A stretch of 64,000 nt of DNA from Choristoneura fumiferana (Eukaryota; Arthropoda; Insecta; Lepidoptera; Tortricidae). Positions 45,700 to 56,264 of the stretch are shown here, piece after piece. Under the pieces are notes generated by a model that made no database searches, was not told the origin of the DNA, and saw only the letters and a list, made by a program, of their open reading frames with translations. How positions within the stretch are numbered: position 1 is the stretch's first letter; each line of letters opens with the position of its first letter. A program made the translations under genes and the position numbers. Location: assembly GCF_025370935.1 (NCBI RefSeq), contig NC_133486.1:9884133-9948132 (forward strand). Reading direction: 5' to 3'.

Positions 45700-46055
45700 A
45701 TCATTATCTTTGTAGCCGAGTGACGATAACCTGCGAGCGTAGTGCGTTCGTCGCTCCCGCCCCGCCTCTCGCGGCAGTCGCGCGCCTCTTCGCCCGCTGA
45801 GTGGTCGTGCGTTGCTCTGCGCATGCCTGTACAGCAGCTCACTGAGGGTGCGCGGGGAACTCGATTTTGGCGGGTTTTCGAACGTGATGCGCTCTGCATA
45901 CCCTCACGGAATGCGCACGTGCTGCCGACGCGAGCCGATGCATGCGGTGCCGCGCCGACACACTGAAATCTGTGGCTTGAACTCTCAGTGATTACTTGGA
46001 TTGCAGTGTTGGATTATAGGATCGGAATCGGACGGAGTCGCCTTCGCGGCTTTTT
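45700..46055 (+). promoter_or_regulatory. GC-rich promoter-like block with possible non-coding first exon
   Basis: This is the longest GC- and CpG-rich stretch in the window (CTCCCGCCCCGCCTCTCGCG; GCCGACGCGAGCCGATGCAT). Near its 3' edge is a TCAGT initiator-like word (45986), and 70 bases later a donor, TTTTTGTAAGAA, at 46056. That would define a short non-coding 5' exon. Open frames on both strands through the block follow from the scarcity of stop codons in GC-rich DNA. It might act with the exon at 48734 as an alternative promoter of the same gene. Confidence 0.3.
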
Positions 46056-46509
46056 GTAAGAATCGCCCACTTCGACGGATGTTATGTCCATGATGTTGAC
46101 TCATCCGTGACGCACTTGATCGCTGGAACTGGGAATTATTTCATGATGCTACCGACCTTAATTTACAATTCGATACGACATTGCACACAAAAAGTTACTT
46201 GTTGACACCTGGGGTTAATAAAGCGACGATTTATGTTTTAGACGCTCCGCCTGCCACATTGCGAAACGTAGATAAAATGAAAACATTAAATTAGGACAGA
46301 GATGAGACCAATTAAATGGCTGCAGTTATTTTTATCGGCTGCGAGTGTGAATGTTTATATCGTATTTGGTTAATGAACAATGAAAATTTCATTGGTTTCG
46401 TTAGGTTTATTTATAAATGTATCATTAGCTGGACTGTTTTACTGACGGCAATAAACGTAACGACAACTACTTCTTAACTGTTTTAAATTAGGACGTAGCA
46501 AATTACCTG

Positions 46510-46545
46510 AACACTTACCTGGGTTAGAAATAACAAATCACATTC
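46510..46545 (-). promoter_or_regulatory. Candidate recursive splice site on the minus strand (CTAACCCAG|GTAAGT)
   Basis: On the minus strand, TTTGTTATTTCTAACCCAG is followed immediately by GTAAGTG at 46519/46518. Branch-point-like CTAAC, pyrimidine tract, CAG acceptor and a perfect GTAAGT donor with no exon between them is the textbook arrangement for recursive splicing. It is the best such match here. It implies a long minus-strand intron. Confidence 0.35.
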
Positions 46546-46547
46546 CT

Positions 46548-46982
46548 TTAAACAGGGACGAGCACACTTTCGATCACAAAGCTCGAAAACGGCAAATCAT
46601 TATTTGATCCCTTTCTGTCGACTAGTGGAACACGGCAATCATTGCTTTTGCTTCTTGTTTCTACAACATGTCGCTGTTGTGTTCTATTACTCACTTCACT
46701 GTCTGGGAATTTCACATTTAAACTTTGTAACTTCGTAGTGGTTTTATTAAAAATGTCTGTGGTAGCATTCGAGCTTTTGCCTGCATGAGTAATTGTAAAG
46801 TTTTCACAGTTGAAAAGTCCCAACACATTGTTTATTTCCTTTATATCTTTTATATACTCTTCAAATTTCGTGTCGGTATGGTAATTGTAAAGAAATAAGC
46901 CCAATGTAAATAAGGTGGTCACTTGCGGGGCCCTCGCGTCTCTAGTGTTACGATAATATTCCCACGCAAGAGCTCCACAAGC
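46548..46982 (-). other. Longest open frame in the window, no ATG, unidentified
   Basis: 144 codons lie between a TAA at 46985-46983 and a TAA at 46548. There is no methionine codon, so it could only be an internal or terminal exon, a frameshifted relic, or chance. The peptide includes ALAWEYYRNTRDARAP, a hydrophobic VTTLFTLGLFLYNYH segment, then KFEEYIKDIKEINNVLGLF and several N-x-S/T sites (NFT, NAT, NKT, NRT). An upstream frame (LKLVELLRGNIIVTLETRGP) overlaps its start in another register, which might indicate a frameshift in an old element. I recognise no family. Confidence 0.2.
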
Positions 46983-48540
46983 TTAAGGGTTATCTTCAAA
47001 TGGACTTGTAAAAGCCGAGGATTCCACAAATTGTGGGAGCCGAACCCTGTCTGGCATTACTCTCCTGTTTACCCTTATAATATCGACCCTATTGTATTAT
47101 GCCGAAAAGGGTCCCTAGTCACGAAACCTGAGATCTCAACAGTAATTTTTATTCATACGCGATTCAGATTGCATAAATAAAAGAAAATTGGAATTACCGT
47201 GAAAATAAATGTGGACTATATTTCTTTGTTTACGATTGTGTTCTTCTGGAAATTTGATCAATATGTATTGTATTAGATGAGATGTGGTTGCGGAGATCTT
47301 AGTGACAAAGTACTTAAGAGTTCAACCTCGGTTCAACATTAGGTTAATAGAGTTGAGATGTGGAACAGGAAGGATTTGCCTCATAATAAAAAATTACGAA
47401 GTTTATGACGTCTAAATTCGATTGCGAACCTTGATAGTTATATTTCGGATAAAATATACCCGCATTAACGTGAAACCCTGGGGTAGAATTATTGGGTAAT
47501 GCTTTTTGTTTGGGCCCTTAAAATCTATTCAACTTTGGTTTGAAATTCTCACAAAGTTATCAAAATATTGACAGCATGATATTTTAGCAGAGAATATAAT
47601 AGCCTTTCGTTATTCAGCTCTATCTTTCTTCCCGAGCTTTGTTTATGTGTGTAAATATCTCGAAATCTTCTCAAGAGTAATTTACTAAAGCGTTAGACTG
47701 CGGTAGTCCATTAATCGAATTGAAAAGCCGGTAGCGGCTCAGCACGTCGTACGGCACGGCATAGGCATAAAGACGGTGCACTTTTGCCGGATTGTTCCAC
47801 CGGGCGGCGGATAGGCGCGCTACACCGATCAATCACAGGGGAAAACATCCGAGTAATGGCTCCTTATGACCCTAAGAAAAAGCCGCCACATCCTATTTAC
47901 CCGGTTCGGTGCTAAATAAGGCAAAATGTATCCGCGAGGCCGGCACGCAATTAATCATCGGTCCGTCCGGAAATTTCGCAAGTAATCAGTTCTTGAATTA
48001 AGATTACACCCGTCTGTTTAGGGTTTTACGTAACAACTTACGGTCAAGTCTGTGGGTGTCGTTAGCCAAATATTTTCTCCGTTTGAATAAACCTTCAGCC
48101 CGAAGGTTAATGTTCTACCGCCTTTGAGTGTACATGCATGTTTTATAAAATTGCTCCTGTCATAGTACTTGACACCGAATGACGACAATTCAACGTTTTA
48201 TTTATCCTCGTGACGTCACGAGCCAAACGAGCCTTAACAGTCGTTGCTCGAATATTTTCCTTCTTACTCCAACTTATATCTCAATTTTCCTTATTAATAT
48301 ATTAATGGGATAAAACGAGGAAAAGGACATTTGCATTCCTGACAAAACCTGGAAATAAGAATTATTTTTTGTGAATTATTCAAATCTATATTGATTTCGT
48401 GCCCAGCGTCCACACAGTAACTTTGTTTTGTTTTCCTTTGTTATCGAACTTGAATGCTAATTCGTTTGTTGCATCAATCAAGTGGAACGTGACATGAGTA
48501 ACATTGTGGCTTTTCGTTCTTAACTTATCTGTTTGTTCCA
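46983..48540. other. Unique sequence; GC-richer block at 47690-48010
   Basis: 47.7-48.0 kb contains CpG-rich unique sequence (CGGCTCAGCACGTCGTACGG; GGGCGGCGGATAGGCGCGCT) lying about 0.7 kb upstream of candidate exon C. It is a plausible promoter-proximal regulatory region. No repeat or gene is recognised. Confidence 0.3.
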
Positions 48541-48733
48541 CAGTGCCTGTCTGTTAATTGCGAATATTGACGATTGGCAAAACTTTATCCCCGTCGAAAA
48601 TGTTCGTTCGCGGAGTTGATTGAAACTCACTAACTAATTTGAATATCGTTATAGTGAAGTGTTACAGTGAAAAAGTGATTTCTGTGTGGTATTTAGATAT
48701 TTTTGACGAAACTTTACCGTCGACATTACTGGA

Positions 48734-48789
48734 ATGCGTATGTGCTATGAGAGGCCCGGCCTGGTCTCCGCCCTGAACGGCGCAGTTGG
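48734..48789 (+). CDS. Candidate alternative first coding exon C (phase-2 donor)
   Basis: An ATG at 48734 opens 18 codons plus two bases (MRMCYERPGLVSALNGAV, then a split GGn codon) up to a donor, TTGG|GTAAGA. Coding composition is GC-richer than the flanks. The 190 bases before it look like an insect 5' UTR (GTGAAGTGTTACAGTGAAAA, AGTGATTTCTGTG) and contain a short upstream ORF at about 48600. The leader may begin near the CCACAGTGCC at 48540, which could be an initiator or an acceptor. I do not recognise the peptide. The phase equals that of exons A, B, D and E, so it could replace them as the N terminus of one protein. Confidence 0.45.
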
Positions 48790-50748
48790 GTAAGATTTTT
48801 AATTTGATTTTAATATCTTTTTAGCATTAAAATCGTCGTATGATTGATACTTAATGGAACAACGAGACTATTTCTATTCTTATCGTCATCGCCATTACGT
48901 ACATTGCATTGCTTTTTTCAATTACACCTAACTAATTTACGATCCTCACAAATTCAATCAGCATTAAAAATTTTCGTCCGAATGTAACAAATGGATTAAC
49001 AACAACTTGTTTATTAGCAATATTGCCAGTAATCAGTGGTATTTGTTGACTCTAACATTTTACTTATGTTGCCAACTTAACTACAGTAATTTGGTAATTC
49101 AATTTCAACGGCCAGTTTATACGGATCCCTATCAGTAACGGAACATTGAAGTTCATCGGCAAAAGTTAAGTCGACAACGTAGCCAGAATTTCCAATTGTC
49201 GTTTCTGAATTCTGAACTTTATTATTTTGCGGAATCTTCCGCTGAGATTTCGTCTGCCGAGAACTCTTAACGTTGTAAAATAAATTAAGAAGCAATTCTG
49301 ACCTTATGTTATTTTATTACATTTAAACAGTTCATGTGTTGAACTGATGAATAATGTTAATCGTTGTCATTCTACATTAACTCGCAACATGGTTTTCGAT
49401 TGGCTTCATGTGTACTATGTGCTCGTTGATTTATAGCTCATTAAGTTGTTAATTTAATTGATTATAAGTACATACGCGTTTCAGCATCTACGACTCTTAT
49501 CTTCTAAATCTGAGATGCAGAAAAAAAACACTGTGGCTTAATAATTAGAGCTCACGGCGTATTTGTAACAGCCACTCACATATATTCCAGGATGGTAATG
49601 GGGTTGGTAAACCACAACATGGCTGGTAGTTTTCAGAACATTTTATTTCACTCTGCGTTGCTGTTAAAGGCAATCCTTAAACATAACATGTTTTGCTGTG
49701 GGGATACGTCGAAGGTATGTCAAAGTACGTAACCCACTAGCACACCATGTGAGAGTCGACAGTTTGACATATTGTTAGGCTATAGGTGTCGTCATCACGC
49801 TCTGGTTTAACTTAGTCTAAGCCTTCAACAGTCACGTACGTTCATAAACATAGATTACCGATAATGTGTACGTATGCACCACGGGGCTTTGTCAGAGCTA
49901 CAGCCCAATGAGTAGCTGTGCAAGTTCACAGTAATCCAATAAGCTGAATTGGAAGTGGCTCGAATTAACCTGCTTAGTTACACACACTACTGCAGGCTCG
50001 TAACGCGAGCTAGAAAAGTAAACTATCCCTATAAACGTGTTTTATACATAGTGTACACGGAATCGTAAAATGTGGAATTTGAAGGAATTCGCTATCAGTT
50101 AACCTTGCGGGTCATGCTGATTGTGGAATATGCTGAACTAATAAAATTCCTGAACTTTACGTTGGTTACGATGTGAATTGTCTTTGAACGATTTGTTCGG
50201 CTAGATTCTGATAAAGACGTTTTGCTTTTGTATATTATTTTTTCTTAAGCTTTATGCCGTCAATGATGTGCGCACGATCCAACTTCATGGTATATCTAAA
50301 TAAAACATTGAATACATGAGTTAACAGCGTTGGTTAGGATTTTTTTGCAACATCTTATTAGGACTTGCTAAAATCCTTGACTTTAACATGCTGAGGAGGA
50401 TAATTATTATGTATCTTTTACATCAGAATATAATAGTGATATTAGATACTTTGAAAAATTATGTTTTAGAATTGTCTCAAACAAAAGCTAGGTTGCAGTT
50501 ATCAAGTACCTATTCCTTCAAAAATATGTACCATAGACTTTTATTCCGGCGTAACAAGGCCGTGATAACATATTTTTTGCACTTGACTGTACAAAGGATG
50601 TATTTCCATCGGGAAAAGTCGGATCTCAATCGAAATACGACGGCACCCGAAGTGTCAGTCAATTATTGTATTAAATTTGTAATATTTTCATGTCCATTAA
50701 TATGGCGCTTTAGTATTTAGTGTCAAATTTGATGCGACTTATACCTAA
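48790..50748. other. Intron-like unique AT-rich sequence
   Basis: Open frames at 49077-49295 (-) and 50388-50720 (+) lack recognisable domains and splice context. No repeats are recognised. Confidence 0.4.
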
Positions 50749-50927
50749 GGCTGCGGCTCCACGGAGACGAGCGGAGCGGATAGGACACATCTAGGGATCG
50801 ACCAATCCCTACACGTCTGATGATAATGAAACGGAGACGAGATGTGGATTCAACTAATATGATTGCTCGATCCCTATACACGTCTCCTCTCCGCTCCGCT
50901 CGTCTCCGCCTCGATGGAGCCGCAGCC
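50749..50927. mobile_element. PIF/Harbinger-like MITE, copy 2
   Basis: The termini are GGCTGCGGCTCCACGGAGAC / GATGGAGCCGCAGCC and both flanks are TAA (50746-50748, 50928-50930). The interior is that of 6901-7083 in reverse orientation. Confidence 0.9.
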
Positions 50928-51616
50928 TAAGGCTGTACGATGAGTACTGAAGCTAACTGAGAGAGCACGATAAATACGAAATTTTCCGAAATACGATGGT
51001 AAAGCATTGTGCACTACACCCGTAGTCCAATTTCTACATGCACGAACTTTGCATGTAGAAATTAATTAACACATAATTTTTGATCTCCCTAATACGCTCA
51101 GGTTTAATTTCTGATCTTAATTACATATATTTGTACGTGTTATATGTTTGCGTGCTTTGTGTTACTGCACCGTTTTACTGCTCCGCTCTTTGTCGTCGGG
51201 TTATTACGCAACGCCAGTTTCAGTCGTTAATTATTGTACGGAACCACTTAACACTGCTGTTGACATTATGTAGCAGAGCATTTGCTCACACATTATCCCT
51301 GAGCTCGTGAAAATTGCCTAATTGATGTTTAATTCGACTAAAACTGTGTTATTTGGATACAGGGATTATTTTTGCTTAATCTCTTTCAAAATTTCTATAG
51401 CGCATAATAATTGAACAATATATTGAAAGCACAAGCATTGTCTTAGCAGCTATTAACTCGTATCTTCGTGCACTTTTCCTAGCTGAACAGAATAACCGAC
51501 TAATCTAATCACTAGTAGGCCTGTCGGTAACCTACCGATTCCTACTTTGTCTAAAGAATGAACGCTACCTGATTTACAACTAAACAAGTTAGCCTGAAAC
51601 TTTAGCGCTAAATCGG
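50928..51616. other. Unique AT-rich sequence, nothing recognised
   Basis: No exon, repeat or motif stands out, apart from a short inverted repeat TTTCTACATGCA / TGCATGTAGAAA at about 51027-51060. Confidence 0.4.
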
Positions 51617-52015
51617 CCAATCGGTCGGGTCTATATTAATTCGCATAAATTAACTGCCCTAATTGAAATTGGCATAACGTTATTTCGCATAATTATTAAT
51701 TCTGAACTGAAAACGCATAATATAAATGCGCATAATGTGGATTGGCATAACGGTAAGTCGGCATAAACTTAATTAGCATAACATTACTTAGCATAAGTAA
51801 AGAAGAGTATAACCATAAAATGATTAAGTATTTTAATGAAATTGTACATTTTATTTGACAAACCATATATATAGTGTTACATTAAGTGAAAAATGATTAG
51901 GTATTTTAAGTAAAATGATTATTGTTTTATTTACTCATATCAATTAGATCTGAGAAGTGAACTACTATGTGAGAATATCTATTATTGGACTATAATAAAA
52001 ATAAAAATTAACATC

Positions 52016-52069
52016 GAAGGCTGAGGCGGGAGCGAAGTTTAGCGTAGCTTCGCTCCCGCCTTAGCCTTC
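52016..52069. repeat. 22-bp hairpin inside the foldback-like element
   Basis: GAAGGCTGAGGCGGGAGCGA-AG (52016-52037) pairs with 52048-52069 with one mismatch across a 10-base loop. It is GC-rich in an AT-rich element. Confidence 0.9.
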
Positions 52070-52317
52070 TGAACCTAACGTAACCGAGTCGGTTTTGCCC
52101 TGAACAAGCTAAATTCACTCGCTTGATAAAATTATGCGTATTCGTTGTGTATAACAGTTTAAGTTAGGTATTAGTTAATAATGTTATGCATATTTCAATT
52201 AAGCGGATTCATTATTATGCTAAATAAGTGTTATGCTTCTTTGTAATTATGCAAGTTCGCTGTTATGCACAATTATGTTATGCCAAATCTGTTATGCGAA
52301 TTCATATAAGGACAATA

Positions 52318-52673
52318 CGGTATTTGACAACTCCTGAATTTGCCATATCTTAATATTATTATGAAAATATAGATATACAGACAGACAGTGTTTAGCGAAG
52401 AGAAAACTTAAATCGGTTTGAAAATTGGTTTTATAGTGATTTTTGAAAAATCTATGTACCTGTGTCTTTCTCAAACGCTTTTCTCTATGCAGCAAGTATG
52501 GCGGTACTGGCGTGTGACGTCACATGCCAGTATGTTTTTCTCTGTCTAATCTTGAATTTCAAACACTCATAACTTTGTTATTTGTTAAGGTAGCTTAAAA
52601 ATTGTTTATTTATTCGATAACAGGCATTGTGTAGTTTTAATTTATAAAACTTATACAAAATTGTCAAATACCC
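52318..52673. mobile_element. Tc1/mariner-like MITE inserted in the foldback-like element
   Basis: The 356-bp element has terminal repeats CGGTATTTGACAA / TTGTCAAATACCC flanked by TA on both sides (52316-52317, 52674-52675), the usual Tc1/mariner target duplication. GCATAA-type sequence resumes after it (GCTATGCGAAATAAGG). Confidence 0.7.
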
Positions 52674-52702
52674 TATTAATGCTATGCGAAATAAGGGGCA
52701 CC

Positions 52703-53556
52703 CCAATCGGTCACCTACTCTTACCTACACCTAGGTACTACACGAATAGTTAATTACACACAAATATGTGTTTGTAGTCATGTGACTAATATGACTAATT
52801 GGAATTAATTGTTCTTTTTTGCTAGCATGAAGGTCACTATTTTTAGGAGGAATCCGTTTAGTTTATTAATATTAAGTTAAACAATCTCTTTAACTAATGT
52901 TAAAATTAAATACAACTCCGAAACCTATTGCACCCGGGTGAATAATTGAATAGGTATTTGAATTTATTTGCCGAAAGTCGGTGAGAAATGAACGTTTTGG
53001 TGGAGCAGACGGCCGGGTTAATTAACTAGGCAGCGGACTGAGGGTTCGGAGTTTCCAGTTTTCACCTGGCCATCTTAACCGAAACTTTCTGAAGTAACCG
53101 CTTTGCCAGTTTTTCGGCAGATTGCTTATGTTTTATTTCATCATTAATAGCTGCTCTCTCACAAGAGCTTAGCGTGAATTGCTAAAGAAATCAAGCATTC
53201 ACTGTTACGACTGAATCTTAGAGACTGGTTAGAAAAAAATATGTTGCGTTCGAACCTTATTTTCATGCTTTACCTGACTAAAAATGTCTTTTTAGCCCGT
53301 CTCATTTTGCATTTTATCATAAGGCCTTTCTGTTTTAAAAAGCACGTTAGGATCTGAGTAGTTAGGAGCGACTTGCAACAAATCAGCATGCATCACACCA
53401 CACAAGGTTTCCTCGTGGCAATAAAATTAACATATAACTCAAGTGATGTAAGGTCAATGCAATGGAGGAAGATAAGCGAGGACGTAACAGGGTCCCACTT
53501 ATAAGAAGAAAACTGCTAATATTGATAATTCAATAAATAACGTCGATCCAGGAGCA
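52703..53556. other. Unique sequence, no gene recognised
   Basis: A GC-richer patch lies at 53000-53120 with no repeat match. Nothing else is supported. Confidence 0.35.
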
Positions 53557-53980
53557 ATGAGGGCTATCGTTTTTTTTTCTTTCTAGATGGCGCCACTGTT
53601 GCGTGAGGTTTTTAAGTGTCGCTTTCAAAGTCTGTTATTACAGGCGCGAAAACAAAGTTTAGATTAAAATCATATTTAATACACCTTAAAACCGTACCAT
53701 AAAAATATCGACCAACCACAGTGTTGCGTAGTCCCGTTTTGTTCGGAAAAAAGGGAGGACAAAAGTTTCCGAAACACAAAACTGTCTCAAACACAAACAT
53801 TCATTACCTCGTAACGCATAATTGCCATAATTAATTTCAGATAATGCATAATATTCACAAAATTATTCTAATTATAAATAAAACCGCGTAGCTCACCCAA
53901 AAACTATGAGATTTGACATTTCGGAGACCTCACGCTGCACTAGCGCCTCTAGCGGCGAATTCATACGCGATAGCCCTCAT
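53557..53980. mobile_element. TIR element with ATGAGGGCTATCG ends
   Basis: ATGAGGGCTATCG at the left is exactly inverse to CGATAGCCCTCAT at the right. Inside each end lies a similar pair of words (GATGGCGCCACTGTTGCGTG; CACGCTGCACTAGCGCCTCT). The interior contains GCATAA-like words near 53815-53860, possibly coincidental. A minus-strand frame within it is incidental. Confidence 0.75.
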
Positions 53981-54189
53981 TGATAAACCCATCTACGAAG
54001 TGCTACAATTTTGCGATGATAAAGTCATTACATGGGTATCGTTAGGCACTAGTAATGATTAAGGGTCTCACATTATCGAAGCCCTCAATCCGTTACCAAT
54101 TAGAGTGTTTCAACTATGATATTCACCTATAAAGGGTAAGCTTAGCCGTCAGGCTATATCAAGTTACTGTATGTAACTAACAGGAGGGC

Positions 54190-54308
54190 TACTACGAAAT
54201 TCGAAAATCAAAGTTCGTTTCGTACCGTCCCTCTCACTCGTATTGAATAATATAAGCGTCAGCGGGACGGCAAGATTCGAAGTTCGAATTTTGCACCTTT
54301 TCGTAGTA
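54190..54308. mobile_element. Inverted-repeat MITE, copy 2 of the 27.8-kb family
   Basis: TACTACGAAATTCG...CGTACCGTCCCTCTC and its inverse ...TTCGTAGTA keep the family layout with several mismatches and small insertions. GGGCT precedes it as in copy 1. Confidence 0.8.
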
Positions 54309-55613
54309 CAGGGCCAGGACTAGCGAGTTATTACTAAGGCATTTTCGAAATGTTCGACAAGTTATTGACGGTTATTGAATCAAGTTTTGTTGACATAACC
54401 AACTGCTTATCTATTTCAATACGAGTAGTAAAGTTCCACTCGAGAACTTTTCTATTTACAAGCTTTGCAATGCTTGTTTATGTTTGTAAAAGTCAAATCT
54501 TTAAAATAAATTTTCAGCTAAACTTTTCACTAGAATCCGATCACTATTCTGGAATGATAATGATGATGAGCTGTAATTCAAAATTCTAATTTGTAATAGT
54601 CTGGTCATATTATAATATCGACTTATTCAATGTTACGAGTACCTACACAATATTTTATGAAATAAATAGTTTGAGTTTAACAGTTCATTGCGTAAATTTC
54701 ATCCATGTGACCTGGAATTTTCAGCCGCGCGCCTGTTTTACCTATCTTTAGTAGCCATAAAAGCCACTAGCTTTTACTGGATAAATACGGCCATAAAAGA
54801 CGTGTGCTTCATCGTTAAAGTCTTGTTTTAACTAGCATATGGAATTTCCCACGGATATCAACTAAAAAAGGTAGGTGCGTACACATTTTCAACCATTCGA
54901 CTAGAGATGTAAACAATGAGACGTACCTTATATCTGTCGAAACCTACTTGTTATTTAAGTGCCTTGTAAACACAATTGTTATAGAAATTTGCATTTTCTG
55001 TTACGAAGAAAAAATTCATTGCTTAAATATAAAACGGTCAAAAGTAATACATAAAAGATCGCACGATTTAAATTAGGTACAAAAAGAGAGAGAGGGTTAG
55101 TATTTAGTAGAGATTATTAATATTTTAGTTTCTTAATTTTTACGGCAGTCAACAGACTGATAATGATGATGAGTACTTCACAATGACCACTTCACCACTG
55201 TCAAAATTACTAATCTTCTTTAGACAGGGCTGTTTGTATCCAGTTGGCACCACCGGCTGTATTTTTGATGTCGTTTTCCTGTCTTGACTCTTTCCCTTCT
55301 TCTTTTACCTTGTAGCCCTTTCGATATAGTCACTCAATTAGTCCATCTCTGTGTGCCTTTTATGTCCAGTACACAATAGATTGTGAGCAAGTTCTCTATC
55401 CATTATATAAACATAAACATTTGTACGGGAGACACTATCTACAATGTACATGTACATAAACGAAAAGTTCAAATCCAATCTAAATTTACTCAAGTTTTTA
55501 CCTGTTCTCTATTGTTGATCTATAGAATGATTCTACTATTTAGATGAGATGTGTTTCATTCATTTCACAGAATCAGTTCACGTCTTGTCGTTTAATATTT
55601 TTTTGACAATTTT
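54309..55613. other. Unique AT-rich sequence, no gene recognised
   Basis: The open frame 54350-54589 has no recognisable features. A short (AG)n run lies near 55087. Confidence 0.4.
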
Positions 55614-56264
55614 TAGAGTTCCGGAGCCAAAATGGCAAAAACGGAACCCTTATAGTTTCGCCATGTGTGTCTGTCTGTCTGTCTGTCTGTCCGTCCGCGA
55701 CTTTGCTCAGGGACTATCAATGCTAGAAAGCTGTAATTTTGCACGAATATATATGTAAGCTATGCCGACAAAATAGTACAATTAAAAATTCAAAAACAAT
55801 TTTTTTAGAGTACCTCCCATACACGTAAAGTGGGGATGATTTTTTTTTGTCATCCAACCTTGTAGTGTGGGGTATCGTTGGATAGGTCTAAAAAAACCAT
55901 TAGGGGTTTGCTAAGACGATTTTTGATTCAGTGATTTTTTTGCGAAATATTCAACTTTAAAGTGCAAATTTTCATTAAAATCGAGCGTCCCCCCTCTAAA
56001 ATCTAAACCGCTGGGTGGAAAAATTTGGAAAAATTCAGGATGGTAGTAAATATATCAAACTTACAAGGAAAACTATAACGGCTAAGTTTGCTTGAGAATT
56101 ATTAGTAGTTTAAGAGTAAATAGCAGCCTAAGGTATAAAATAAAATATACCTAAACTTGGAAGATTCCGTATAAAATACGAAATCCTTAGAAAAATATTA
56201 CTTCATTTTTTCGTAATGGCTACGAAACCCTATTTTGGGAGTGTCCGACACGCTCTTGGCCGGT
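55614..56264 (+). mobile_element. 600-bp non-coding repeat with GGAACCC inverted ends, copy 2
   Basis: It is collinear with 16211-16803 from TAGAGTTCCGGAGCC to GTCCGACACGCTCTTGGCCGG. A (TGTC)n expansion at 55670-55695 and a segment around 55985-56030 (CTAAACCGCTGGG) are absent from copy 1. The open frame across its left end is incidental. Confidence 0.8.

Larger units (their letters stand above)
51627..52702. mobile_element. Foldback-like element: inverted arrays of a 15-bp GCATAA unit
   Basis: The left arm has GCATAA at 51643, 51672, 51687, 51715, 51730, 51745, 51761, 51776 and 51791. The right arm has the inverse TTATGC at 52132, 52184, 52215, 52231, 52247, 52263, 52278 and 52292. Spacing is almost always 15 or a multiple of it. 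CCAATCGGTC occurs at 51617-51626 and again at 52703-52712, consistent with a 10-bp target duplication. The ends are loosely inverted (GGG...TTAATTCGCATA and GGTGCCCCTTATTTCGCATA). Long inverted terminal arrays of short tandem repeats plus a 9-10 bp duplication are known from Drosophila FB elements (Mutator-like). The right arm is split by a MITE at 52318. Confidence 0.75.

Noticed and set aside
45561..45966. Opposed open frames of 112 and 74 codons
   Set aside because: Both arise from the scarcity of stop codons in the GC-rich block; no splice or conservation signal favours either.
54118..54133. Short ATG frame to GGGTAAGC, phase 2
   Set aside because: Six codons only, AT-rich, no UTR-like leader.
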